DNA from: an uncultured Collinsella sp.
Lineage (GTDB): Bacteria > Actinomycetota > Coriobacteriia > Coriobacteriales > Coriobacteriaceae
DNA: 6,134 bases
Reading direction: 5' to 3'
NCBI GenBank assembly: GCA_905213265.1
Contig: CAJMHR010000067.1
Coordinates: forward strand, 1 to 6,134
The position numbers and the translations under genes were made by a program. A model generated the notes under the pieces. It had not been told where the DNA came from, did not search any database, and saw only the letters and a program-made list of their open reading frames with translations. How positions within the stretch are numbered: position 1 is the stretch's first letter; each line of letters begins with the position of its first letter. Below, in pieces: positions 1-5,827 of this stretch.

Positions 1-19
1 CGACGCCGCGCGTCGTCGT

Positions 20-42
20 CGGCTTTGCTCCCTGCAAAGCCG
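20..42. repeat. perfect 9-bp stem-loop in the left flank
   Basis: CGGCTTTGC at 20-28 and GCAAAGCCG at 34-42 are exact reverse complements around a five-base loop (TCCCT). Neither strand has a T-run after the stem, so it does not look like an ordinary intrinsic terminator. It lies 17 bases from the larger inverted repeat at 60-135 and may belong to the same structured element. The function is unknown. Confidence 0.6.
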
Positions 43-59
43 CACCGGAGCGAAGGCGG

Positions 60-135
60 GTCAAGGGAGTCCATGACGACCTCCACCAACCGGAGCGGAG
101 CGGAGGATTGTGCGGGGTCTCATGGGCCCCTTGAC
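60..135. repeat. long imperfect inverted repeat, structured intergenic element
   Basis: The left arm (60-81) pairs with the right arm (116-135): GTCAAGGG with CCCTTGAC (8 bp), CCATGA with TCATGG (6 bp) and GACC with GGTC (4 bp). The arms are interrupted only by a small internal loop (AGT against GC) and one bulged C, giving 18 base pairs. The 34-base loop contains the purine-rich repeat GGAGCGGAGCGGAGG at 92-106; related CGGAG units recur at 46-50 and 145-149. No ribosome binding site with a credible gene was seen here. It could be a dispersed palindromic repeat of the genome, a small RNA, or an element left by an insertion; the sequence alone does not decide. Confidence 0.55.
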
Positions 136-230
136 GCGGCGTAGCGGAGGTGCCACCCACGTAACGGATACGAGGTCATGACCGGCGAATGCCACCGAAA
201 CGCTTGAAATCATTGGTCAAGACTGAAGAG
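136..230. other. non-coding spacer, nothing assignable
   Basis: I found no convincing gene in this stretch on either strand; the frames that are open run from the window edge and close by about position 145 without a recognisable protein. The only local structure is a perfect 10-bp palindrome, GGTCATGACC, at 174-183. Together with the two structured repeats before it, this is the complete content of the 326 bases downstream of res, apart from the hairpin at 231-259. Confidence 0.5.
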
Positions 231-259
231 AGGCGGCCGCCCCTAACGGACGGCCGCCT
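231..259 (-). terminator. probable transcription terminator of the R-M operon
   Basis: AGGCGGCCG at 231-239 and CGGCCGCCT at 251-259 form a perfect 9-bp GC-rich stem with an 11-base loop, beginning 67 bases past the res stop codon. On the minus strand the stem is followed by CTCTCTTC, which is pyrimidine-rich but not a clean U-run. The call therefore rests mainly on position and stem strength. On the plus strand the stem is followed by TTAGCG, so termination there is less likely. Confidence 0.45.
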
Positions 260-326
260 TAGCGAGCCTTACTAATTCGGTTCTTGTATATGACCCGAGA
301 CGCCCGCCGGGCAAATCCCGACAATC

Positions 327-3236
327 CTAGTGATAGTCGTTTGCGAAGGAGCCGTAGAAGAGCGCCTTACAGTCGACATCGCTGTAGCCCATCACGGCAT
401 CCTGCACATCGGATCGCAAGAGGTTGAGCACCTTGTACACGCCCCCGCCCATATCCCCGACGAAGAGTACCTGCTTGAACACATCGGGATAATCGCGCAG
501 ATAGGTCACATAGCCCCTAAGCTTTGCTAGCGTGTCGCCGAGGAACTCGCCATGAGGGTCAACGATGGACGGCCTGATGACGCCCGCTGCATCCTTCACG
601 AAGAAGAGGAAGTCTGGATGCAGGGCCTTGCGTCCCACCGAAGACATGTACGGAATCGAAAACGCCTTGGCAGACATGCTGCCCGACGGATTGCGATAAA
701 AGGCAACCGTGCGATTCTTTGCCAATTCGTTCCTAACGATATAGTCTTCCGCCGGGTTCAGGTCGAGCGGGCAGAGGCCGTCCTCTTTCTGCACGATATG
801 GCACGGATATTTAGCGAAGTCGTCCGACGTGCTGGTAGACGTGGGCCACTCTATCTTTGTGAGGCGCTTGCCCTCGGTTTCACGGGCCAGCTCGTCGTAG
901 CGCTGCTTTGCCGCGTCGTTAAGGTAGTCATAATCGCCAGATCCATCGACCTTATCGAAGTATCCCTTTCGGCATTGAGCCGCCCAGCCCTCGAGCGCAT
1001 CGACGATGGCCTGCGTGCGCACCGCTGCGGCAAGGCGCAGGTCGCACTCGGGCCGCCCAAGCTCCTTGAAGTTGGCGCGACGATACTCATTCGCAAACTC
1101 CTTAGTGAAATGCATGTCGGCGTCGCGGGCAGCCTTTCTGAGGCCCTCGGCGTCCGTGCGGGCCTCCTCCTGCTCCTGGTCCTCGGTCTCGTTGAGCTTG
1201 TCGAGCGTGATCTTGACGGTCTCGGCAACCTCTACGTCGTGCTTGGCTTCGCGGTACTCGTCCTCGCTAGCAACGATGTACCCCTTGAGCTTCTGGACGA
1301 ACTGTTTTTTCACGTCGGCCGCGGCATTGACATCGAGGCCGGTCTCGACAAGCAGAGTCGCCGTCTTAACCAGGCTCTGGAATTCGTTCCTGGCCTTCTT
1401 CGGAATGCGCTGGACGGGGATGGAATCGAAGGCTGTGCGGATGCCCTGCCACTCCTGATGCGTGAAAGACTGCTCGCGTTTGGTGGGCGGCTTGGGCTTT
1501 GCCATGGGCACGGGCTTTACGACCGAAACGGGCTGGGTCGGCTCGGTCTGTGCGGAACTTGGCTCAGGTGTCGCAGGTTGCTGCGGGGCAGACGCTGCAA
1601 CGTAGTTGCCCGTTGCGGGCTGAGGCGCCGGCTCCGCTTCTGGCGCCGGGACGTCGACGGGCCTGACCGCCGAGGCAAGCGAGGGCTGCGCTCCCTGCAT
1701 GTCCAACGGCTCCTGAATCGCGATGCCGGCAAGCGGCGCCTGGTAGCCGGGTTGTGCCTGCCGCGCCGCCTCGATGGCCTTCTCGTTCTCCTCGTACGCC
1801 TTGAGCTCCTGTTGGTAGTCGGCTTCGGACTTGGGCGCAGCCGCCGTGATGGTCACCGGGTTGAGGACGATGTTCTGCTTGCCGATGGAGCTCTCGCCCA
1901 TGTCGTCCTTGCGGCCCATGAGGTAGTCGACCACGTCCTGAGTGCTCTCGGGATTGAACTGGGGCAGGTAGCAGGCGACGGAGTTCAAAAGGTCATCGGA
2001 TTCGATGCGCCGCGCGAGCGGGGTGCGTACCATACGTCCCACGAGCTGTGCGATATAGGTCGAGTCCGAACGCCTGCGCTGAGAGAAGATGACCTCCGCT
2101 CGAGGGCAGTCCCATCCGTTGGAGACGGCCTCCTTGGCGAAGAGCACGCGAATGCGCGAGGTGTCCTGAACGAACTCGGGCTCGACATAGGGGATGAGGT
2201 ATTTTCCCGCCGCGATGTCCTTGTGCTCACCGAAGACGTTTGCGAACGACATCGCCTCGGAAAGGCCGGGGACCAGGCCCGTGATCTGGTCGCACATCTC
2301 AGCCAGGGCCGAGCTGCTCACGTTGTCCGCCGCTTGGATGAGCAGCAGCGGGTTGACGGGGCTCTCGCCCTCACGGGCACAGTACTCGCCCCATTCGCGG
2401 CAAGTCAGGGCATAGCGCTCGCACGCCATAGTGAGGTACTGGTGCTCGACAGGGTCGTCCTTCTCTGGCACGCGCAGCTCGATGATGTCCTTGAGCAGAC
2501 CTGACTCCTGGACCTCGCGAGGGGTCACAGCGACCTTTGGCATACGCACGCGATCGGCGCGCTGGTCCATAGCCGCCTCGAACCTCTGCGGCGTGGCAGA
2601 GACCCCGACGACGATGGGCGTCGCTGCACGGCCGTCGAGCCCATCAATGAGGCTGGCGTAGATCGTCGCGGTGCCGCGCTCGCTCGAGGCATTGGCCCCC
2701 AGACCGCGATGGGCCTCGTCTATGAACAGATAGAGGTTACGCTCCGGGTCCCTGATGGTGCGGTCAAGGATGTCCCAGAACACGCGGCCGGAGTTGGCCT
2801 CACCACCCTTGGTGAGCAGGCCGTTCTTGCTGAGTAGGTCCTTGCTGAGGAAATAGACGTGGCGCGGCTCGAGAATGTCGTGCGCGGCTCCGAAGTCGTT
2901 GGTAATCGTGACCATATGGCGCCTGTCGAGGATGCTGTCTGCGAGCTTGTCCGCCACGTTGGAGAAGCGCACGCCCGTCTGCTCGTTCAGGCTCGGGGAA
3001 TCCGAGAGCCAAAGAACGACGGCGTTCTCGTCGGGCATGAGGCCCAGGTCGTCGTCTCCGAAGAAGAGCGCTTCGATCGTCGCTGCGCACATGACCGTTT
3101 TGCCCGACCCCGTGGGGGATGCGAGGCATATCGAGGACAGCTCGCCGTCCCGCTCGTAGCGTCGGCGCATCGACTGCAACTTGTTCGCCAGGGTCGCGAC
3201 GGCCCCGGCTTGAAAATCCTTAAGTTCGACTCTCAT
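327..3236 (-). CDS. res: Type III restriction enzyme, Res subunit (SF2 helicase and nuclease)
   Basis: This 969-residue protein matches the length of classical Res subunits (about 970 residues in EcoP1I and EcoP15I). It should pair with Mod, use ATP to translocate or switch on DNA, and cut beside unmethylated sites. The helicase motifs are all visible: Walker A PTGSGKT (41-47), motif Ia around WLSDSPSLNEQT (76-87), DEAH (173-176), SAT (213-215), motif V near AVSNGWDCPRAE (370-381) and motif VI QLVGRMVRTP (397-406). A Pro/Ala/Glu/Gln-rich linker covers about 498-590, and charged helical stretches lie at about 470-495 and 650-705. The C-terminal domain has HPDF (873-876) followed by VDPHG (892-896), a PD-(D/E)xK-like arrangement with His where Lys is usual. 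The start is the ATG 2 nt after the mod stop, preceded by GGTGAGG inside the mod end. The frame stays open 46 codons further upstream into mod, but those residues look unlike the family. Confidence 0.95.
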   Translation of the reverse strand: MRVELKDFQAGAVATLANKLQSMRRRYERDGELSSICLASPTGSGKTVMCAATIEALFFGDDDLGLMPDENAVVLWLSDSPSLNEQTGVRFSNVADKLADSILDRRHMVTITNDFGAAHDILEPRHVYFLSKDLLSKNGLLTKGGEANSGRVFWDILDRTIRDPERNLYLFIDEAHRGLGANASSERGTATIYASLIDGLDGRAATPIVVGVSATPQRFEAAMDQRADRVRMPKVAVTPREVQESGLLKDIIELRVPEKDDPVEHQYLTMACERYALTCREWGEYCAREGESPVNPLLLIQAADNVSSSALAEMCDQITGLVPGLSEAMSFANVFGEHKDIAAGKYLIPYVEPEFVQDTSRIRVLFAKEAVSNGWDCPRAEVIFSQRRRSDSTYIAQLVGRMVRTPLARRIESDDLLNSVACYLPQFNPESTQDVVDYLMGRKDDMGESSIGKQNIVLNPVTITAAAPKSEADYQQELKAYEENEKAIEAARQAQPGYQAPLAGIAIQEPLDMQGAQPSLASAVRPVDVPAPEAEPAPQPATGNYVAASAPQQPATPEPSSAQTEPTQPVSVVKPVPMAKPKPPTKREQSFTHQEWQGIRTAFDSIPVQRIPKKARNEFQSLVKTATLLVETGLDVNAAADVKKQFVQKLKGYIVASEDEYREAKHDVEVAETVKITLDKLNETEDQEQEEARTDAEGLRKAARDADMHFTKEFANEYRRANFKELGRPECDLRLAAAVRTQAIVDALEGWAAQCRKGYFDKVDGSGDYDYLNDAAKQRYDELARETEGKRLTKIEWPTSTSTSDDFAKYPCHIVQKEDGLCPLDLNPAEDYIVRNELAKNRTVAFYRNPSGSMSAKAFSIPYMSSVGRKALHPDFLFFVKDAAGVIRPSIVDPHGEFLGDTLAKLRGYVTYLRDYPDVFKQVLFVGDMGGGVYKVLNLLRSDVQDAVMGYSDVDCKALFYGSFANDYH

Positions 3237-3238
3237 GT

Positions 3239-5422
3239 TTACCTCACCGCATCCTCGGCGGCAATCTTGAACGATTGCAGGTAGTTCTCGTACAGGCGGA
3301 CGACGTCGAGCCCAGGCAGTTGTGCCTTGACGGAGGCGTATCGAGCCGTGTCGTCCGTGATCACATAGGCGCACCCTATGCTGGCATTCTGCTTGACGGC
3401 GTCTATGAAAGCGCCGACCGAAGCAAAGTCGAAGAGGACGGCGTAGGCGTCGGCCATGGCAAAGCCCGGCTGCTCGTGCTTGATGATGCTGCCGCGCGAA
3501 CCAGCGCGCAGCCAGAGCAGGGGCGCGATCTCCTCGAAGGCCACGCCCAGCTCGACGGCGTCCGGGTCTTCGTAGGTGAGATCAAAGAAGACGGCGTTCT
3601 CCTCGAAGCCGTCGGCCATGGGGAACTCGTCGGTGAACTTGTAGTCACCCTTGATGGAATCGCCCTCGGGCGTCTTGCCCGTGATGGCCGCCGTGACGCG
3701 TGGTTTGGTAACGTACTGGCAGATGCCCAGCGCCTCCCATTCGGGGTCGCCTTGGCGAAGACCGCGTTTGGCGAGCTTTTTGGATTCGTCCTCGGAGACC
3801 TCGTTGTTCGTGACGCTGATGGAGCGCCTGCGCCCGCCGTCCTGATGGTTCAGACGCATGACGGCATGGGCCGTGGTGCCCGACCCCGAGAAGAAATCGA
3901 CCACAAGGGCATCGGGCTTGTCGGCGACAACGGAAGCGATTGAGAGCTCGGTCGCATAGAGGGACTTCGGGAAGCTGAAAGATCGATGACCTAGGAATCG
4001 TTTGATGTATCGACTTCCATATTCTCCAGCTGAGAATTGAGCTCCCGACCAAACTGTTGTTGGTATTGCAGTCGCCTCGCCAACCGCCTCGAGAATCGCA
4101 GACCCGTCATCGCGCCTGCCTACGATTTTCAACTCGCCTTTTGCAAGCCTGTCTTCTTGAATATTGGCAAGATAAAGGAGCGTGTATCTATCGTTCTTCT
4201 CATCATATGTGCTTACTCGGGCAAAACCCTTGTCCAGCTTCTGTTTTAGCGTGGACTGCGACATATGCCACGTGGCTTCACGTCCATCAGGGCGGATGGG
4301 CCAAATTGCGCGCAGCCCATCAACGCCTGGCACCGCGTGATAATCCATTTCACGAGGAATGCTATCGCCAATCGCCTCTATGGTTCGGCTTCTCTCGTTG
4401 ATGTAGATTGGATAAAAGAGGTTAGGCCGATCGCTTCGTGCCGAATTGGAACCGCCTCTCAGCAGCCACTCCCAACGTACTTTACGTTGGGAGCGGCTGC
4501 TCGACGCGTCATCAGCCACTTTTCCCTCAAGTTCTCCGAACTCAACGGAATAGAGTCTGCGGTCCACTTGGCACGGCGCGGCGGTGCCAAAAAAGCAAAA
4601 GACAGCGTACTCGTCAGCTCTCTTGAACTGGTTGCCACGGGCGACCCCGTTCTTGTTTATGGTGATTGAAACCGTCTGGATACCGGTCGCGTTGGGAAAA
4701 ACGCTCTCTAAAAGAAGCTCAAGCCTTGCGTACTCCTTCTCATCGATCGTCACGATGAGTACGGAATCGTTGGGGTTGAGCAGCTGCTTGGCGAGCTTGA
4801 GGCGGCGCTCCATGAAGGCAAGCCACTTGGAGTGGCGATAGGCGTCGGAGCCGTCGACGTAATCGTTGTTGTATTTCCAGTCGCGGGCGCCAGTGTTATA
4901 GGGCGGGTCAATATATATGCAGTCCACTTTGCCTGCATAGGCAAAGGCCAAGGTTTCAAGAGCATGGTAGTTTTCGCCGTTAATGACTACCTGATAGGGC
5001 TTATCGCCACCGCGCTCGACACGCCCAGTCTCTCTGAGGCCAGAATAAATCGGCTGGTCATATTCAGCAACAGGCACGACATCGTCGACAGCAACGGAGC
5101 GGGGCTCGCATTCGTTTTCGTCATATGAGGGCGATTGATATGGCTTTAGATCAGCAACCCCCCCCCGAACGGTATTTACCAACCATAGCAGTTGGGAGTT
5201 AGAGTCCTCTTTTTTACCACGCTCGGGAAGCACCTGTACGACATCGCCCTTCATGATAGGCTTGCCATAAAGGCGAAGTCGCTCCGGGCGGTTGTGTTCA
5301 AATACAAGCCCAAACTGGCGCTGCGCCGCAAAGGCGCGGATGTCGGCAGCGAGCTGACGATCGCCCAGCTTGACAGCGCGATCAACAAGGTTCTGAACGA
5401 CTGCTTGCGTCGTCTGAGACAT
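3239..5422 (-). CDS. mod: Type III restriction-modification methyltransferase, Mod subunit
   Basis: This 727-residue protein transfers methyl from S-adenosylmethionine to DNA, most probably N6 of adenine as in known Type III Mods, and supplies site recognition for the Mod-Res complex. IDPPYNTG (171-178, motif IV) comes before the AdoMet-binding DFFSGSGTT (509-517, motif I), the order of beta-class enzymes. TNNEVS (538-543) follows in the C-terminal half of the catalytic core. The target-recognition region is about 249-489, between the two motifs. An N-terminal module of about 130 residues precedes the core, making it longer than many Mods of about 640 residues. The ATG at 5422 has GGGGGAG (5434-5428) five bases upstream; the GTG immediately before it (5425) would add one residue at poorer spacing. 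A run of nine G covers codons 86-89. The specificity region is AT-richer than its flanks and holds a 41-nt inverted repeat. Confidence 0.96.
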   Translation of the reverse strand: MSQTTQAVVQNLVDRAVKLGDRQLAADIRAFAAQRQFGLVFEHNRPERLRLYGKPIMKGDVVQVLPERGKKEDSNSQLLWLVNTVRGGVADLKPYQSPSYDENECEPRSVAVDDVVPVAEYDQPIYSGLRETGRVERGGDKPYQVVINGENYHALETLAFAYAGKVDCIYIDPPYNTGARDWKYNNDYVDGSDAYRHSKWLAFMERRLKLAKQLLNPNDSVLIVTIDEKEYARLELLLESVFPNATGIQTVSITINKNGVARGNQFKRADEYAVFCFFGTAAPCQVDRRLYSVEFGELEGKVADDASSSRSQRKVRWEWLLRGGSNSARSDRPNLFYPIYINERSRTIEAIGDSIPREMDYHAVPGVDGLRAIWPIRPDGREATWHMSQSTLKQKLDKGFARVSTYDEKNDRYTLLYLANIQEDRLAKGELKIVGRRDDGSAILEAVGEATAIPTTVWSGAQFSAGEYGSRYIKRFLGHRSFSFPKSLYATELSIASVVADKPDALVVDFFSGSGTTAHAVMRLNHQDGGRRRSISVTNNEVSEDESKKLAKRGLRQGDPEWEALGICQYVTKPRVTAAITGKTPEGDSIKGDYKFTDEFPMADGFEENAVFFDLTYEDPDAVELGVAFEEIAPLLWLRAGSRGSIIKHEQPGFAMADAYAVLFDFASVGAFIDAVKQNASIGCAYVITDDTARYASVKAQLPGLDVVRLYENYLQSFKIAAEDAVR
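3242..3248 (-). promoter_or_regulatory. ribosome binding site that fixes the res start
   Basis: On the minus strand GGTGAGG (3248-3242) lies within the last codons of mod, five bases before the ATG of res at 3236. It supports that ATG over the earlier in-frame start at 3374. It also implies that res translation is coupled to ribosomes finishing mod. Confidence 0.65.
4461..4501 (-). repeat. near-perfect inverted repeat inside the mod specificity region
   Basis: CTCCCAACGTA at 4469-4479 and TACGTTGGGAG at 4483-4493 form a perfect 11-bp stem around a 3-base loop. After a single A/C mismatch the stem continues for 7 bp (AGCAGCC at 4461-4467 with GGCTGCT at 4495-4501). In the mod mRNA the mismatch becomes a G-U wobble, so the transcript can form 19 continuous pairs. 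It encodes residues 308-321 of Mod (SSRSQRKVRWEWLL), and the reading frame is intact through it. Confidence 0.85.
5158..5166 (-). repeat. run of nine G in mod, candidate phase-variation tract
   Basis: Nine C on the plus strand read as nine G in the coding strand of mod, covering codons R86-G87-G88-V89. With nine the gene is in frame. With eight, translation would end at TAA (5148-5146), giving about 91 residues; with ten it would end at TGA (5153-5151), giving about 90 residues. Both would lack the whole catalytic core. Runs of this length are known to slip during replication in phase-variable mod genes of several bacteria; slippage here is inferred. Confidence 0.8.
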
Positions 5423-5589
5423 CACTTCTCCCCCTTACACTTCTCGTCAATCCATTCGCGCAGGACTTTAGCCACCGTCTTATCCTGGCGCGCGGCATAG
5501 GACTTAAGAGCCCGCTTATCCTCACGGGTTATCGAGAGCGTGAACTTATCCAGCTCCTTTTCGGCATGAATAGCCTGATCTTCCTCCAT
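5422..5589 (-). CDS. small ribbon-helix-helix DNA-binding protein, probable operon regulator
   Basis: This 55-residue protein has the compact shape of a MetJ/Arc/CopG-type repressor. There is a short basic-hydrophobic strand KFTLSIT (15-21) that would lie in the DNA major groove as a dimer. Helix A follows (about 22-34, REDKRALKSYAAR), then a turn, and helix B begins at KTVAKVLREWIDE (37-49). Proteins of this fold bind tandem short operator boxes. The gene is first in the operon, and its TGA overlaps the mod start (TGATG, or GTGA if the GTG start is used), so the two are translationally coupled. GGAGG (5601-5597) lies seven bases before its ATG. The 24-bp palindrome 63 bases upstream is the obvious operator, suggesting autorepression. 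I see no toxin partner, so an antitoxin role is less likely. Fold call is firm; regulatory role is inferred. Confidence 0.85.
   Translation of the reverse strand: MEEDQAIHAEKELDKFTLSITREDKRALKSYAARQDKTVAKVLREWIDEKCKGEK
5428..5434 (-). promoter_or_regulatory. ribosome binding site that decides the mod start
   Basis: GGGGGAG on the minus strand, inside the last codons of the small upstream gene, stands five bases before the ATG at 5422 and only two before the GTG at 5425. The spacing favours the ATG. Its location within the preceding gene implies coupled translation. Confidence 0.65.
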
Positions 5590-5602
5590 GGTCGCCCCTC
5601 CG

Positions 5603-5633
5603 AATTGACCTGTTCTACGTTCCTTAATTGACC
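5603..5633. repeat. pair of AATTGACC direct repeats in the operon leader
   Basis: AATTGACC occurs at 5603-5610 and again at 5626-5633, 23 bp apart, which is close to two helical turns. The upstream copy sits at the predicted transcription start and the other just before the ribosome binding site of the small regulator gene. This could be a second protein-binding site or chance; eight bases twice is modest evidence. Confidence 0.4.
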
Positions 5634-5639
5634 GAAATC

Positions 5640-5668
5640 ATTTTACGGCAGAATACGTAATTACGTAA
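5640..5668 (-). promoter_or_regulatory. candidate promoter of the regulator-mod-res operon
   Basis: On the minus strand TAAAAT (5645-5640) is a good -10 match. A spacing of 17 puts the -35 at TTACGT (5668-5663), a weak match lying inside the 24-bp palindrome. Transcription would begin near 5633, about 44 bases before the first start codon. The overlap of the -35 with the palindrome fits repression by a protein bound there. No better -35/-10 pair was seen between the palindrome and the gene. Confidence 0.4.
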
Positions 5669-5676
5669 TTACGTAT
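5653..5676. promoter_or_regulatory. 24-bp palindromic operator of three tandem 8-bp boxes
   Basis: Three adjoining 8-mers, ATACGTAA, TTACGTAA and TTACGTAT, make a perfect 24-bp palindrome with TACGTA recurring every eight bases. This is the same architecture as MetJ operators, where a ribbon-helix-helix dimer binds each 8-bp palindromic box and neighbouring dimers cooperate. It lies directly upstream of the ribbon-helix-helix gene and covers the predicted -35. The arrangement is seen in the sequence; recognition by that protein is inferred. Confidence 0.7.
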
Positions 5677-5713
5677 GCCAATTTGAGCCATGCATCAATC
5701 AATCACTAGTCAG

Positions 5714-5746
5714 TATTCGTTGACGAATCGTTGGGGATAACGAATA
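5714..5746. repeat. inverted repeat TATTCGTT / AACGAATA with an internal third copy
   Basis: TATTCGTT (5714-5721) and AACGAATA (5739-5746) are exact reverse complements 17 bases apart. A third half-site, ACGAAT at 5723-5728, forms a tighter inverted repeat with the first (ATTCGT-TG-ACGAAT, 5715-5728). The layout suggests overlapping binding sites for a dimeric DNA-binding protein some 125-160 bases upstream of the regulator gene. No known consensus was recognised. Confidence 0.5.
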
Positions 5747-5777
5747 TATCGAGGTAGACAGTCGTTTTTACCGTCTG

Positions 5778-5827
5778 TGAGTACAAGCAAATCGATACTC
5801 AAAACGTCGTGAGTACATTTTGAGTAC
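5778..5827. repeat. cluster of TGAGTAC motifs in both orientations
   Basis: TGAGTAC occurs at 5778-5784, 5810-5816 and 5821-5827, with a reversed variant (TGAGTAT) at 5801-5795. The reversed copy and the last forward copy extend to a perfect 9-bp inverted repeat (TACTCAAAA at 5796-5804, TTTTGAGTA at 5818-5826), and it can instead pair with the middle copy over 6 bp. Four copies in 50 bases indicate an iterated protein-binding site or the remnant of a repeat element. No T-run follows, so it is not an ordinary terminator. Confidence 0.6.

Noticed and set aside
1305..1310. A6 run in the res coding strand (and another six-base run at 4589-4594 in mod) as further phase-variation tracts
   Set aside because: Six bases is too short to expect frequent slippage, unlike the G9 tract.
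552..2504. A 650-codon open frame on the plus strand opposite res
   Set aside because: It is antisense to the motif-bearing Res frame, its product is Leu/Arg/Val-rich without recognisable motifs, and it arises from the GC-rich codon use of res.
2859..3284. Plus-strand open frames spanning the mod-res junction and other shadows across mod (for example 3275-3943, 4057-4401, 4832-5128)
   Set aside because: All lie opposite or out of frame with well-supported mod and res sequence and show no motifs of their own.
3237..3374. 46-codon upstream extension of the res frame into mod
   Set aside because: The extra residues are Arg-rich and unlike Res N-termini, while the ATG at 3236 has a well-placed GGTGAGG and gives the typical family start and length.
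5422..5589. The small ribbon-helix-helix protein as an antitoxin of a toxin-antitoxin pair
   Set aside because: No toxin-like gene is adjacent; the only partner in the operon is mod.
5694..5705. (ATCA)3 tetranucleotide repeat as a phase-variable promoter element
   Set aside because: Three units is too few, and it lies upstream of the operator rather than between -35 and -10.
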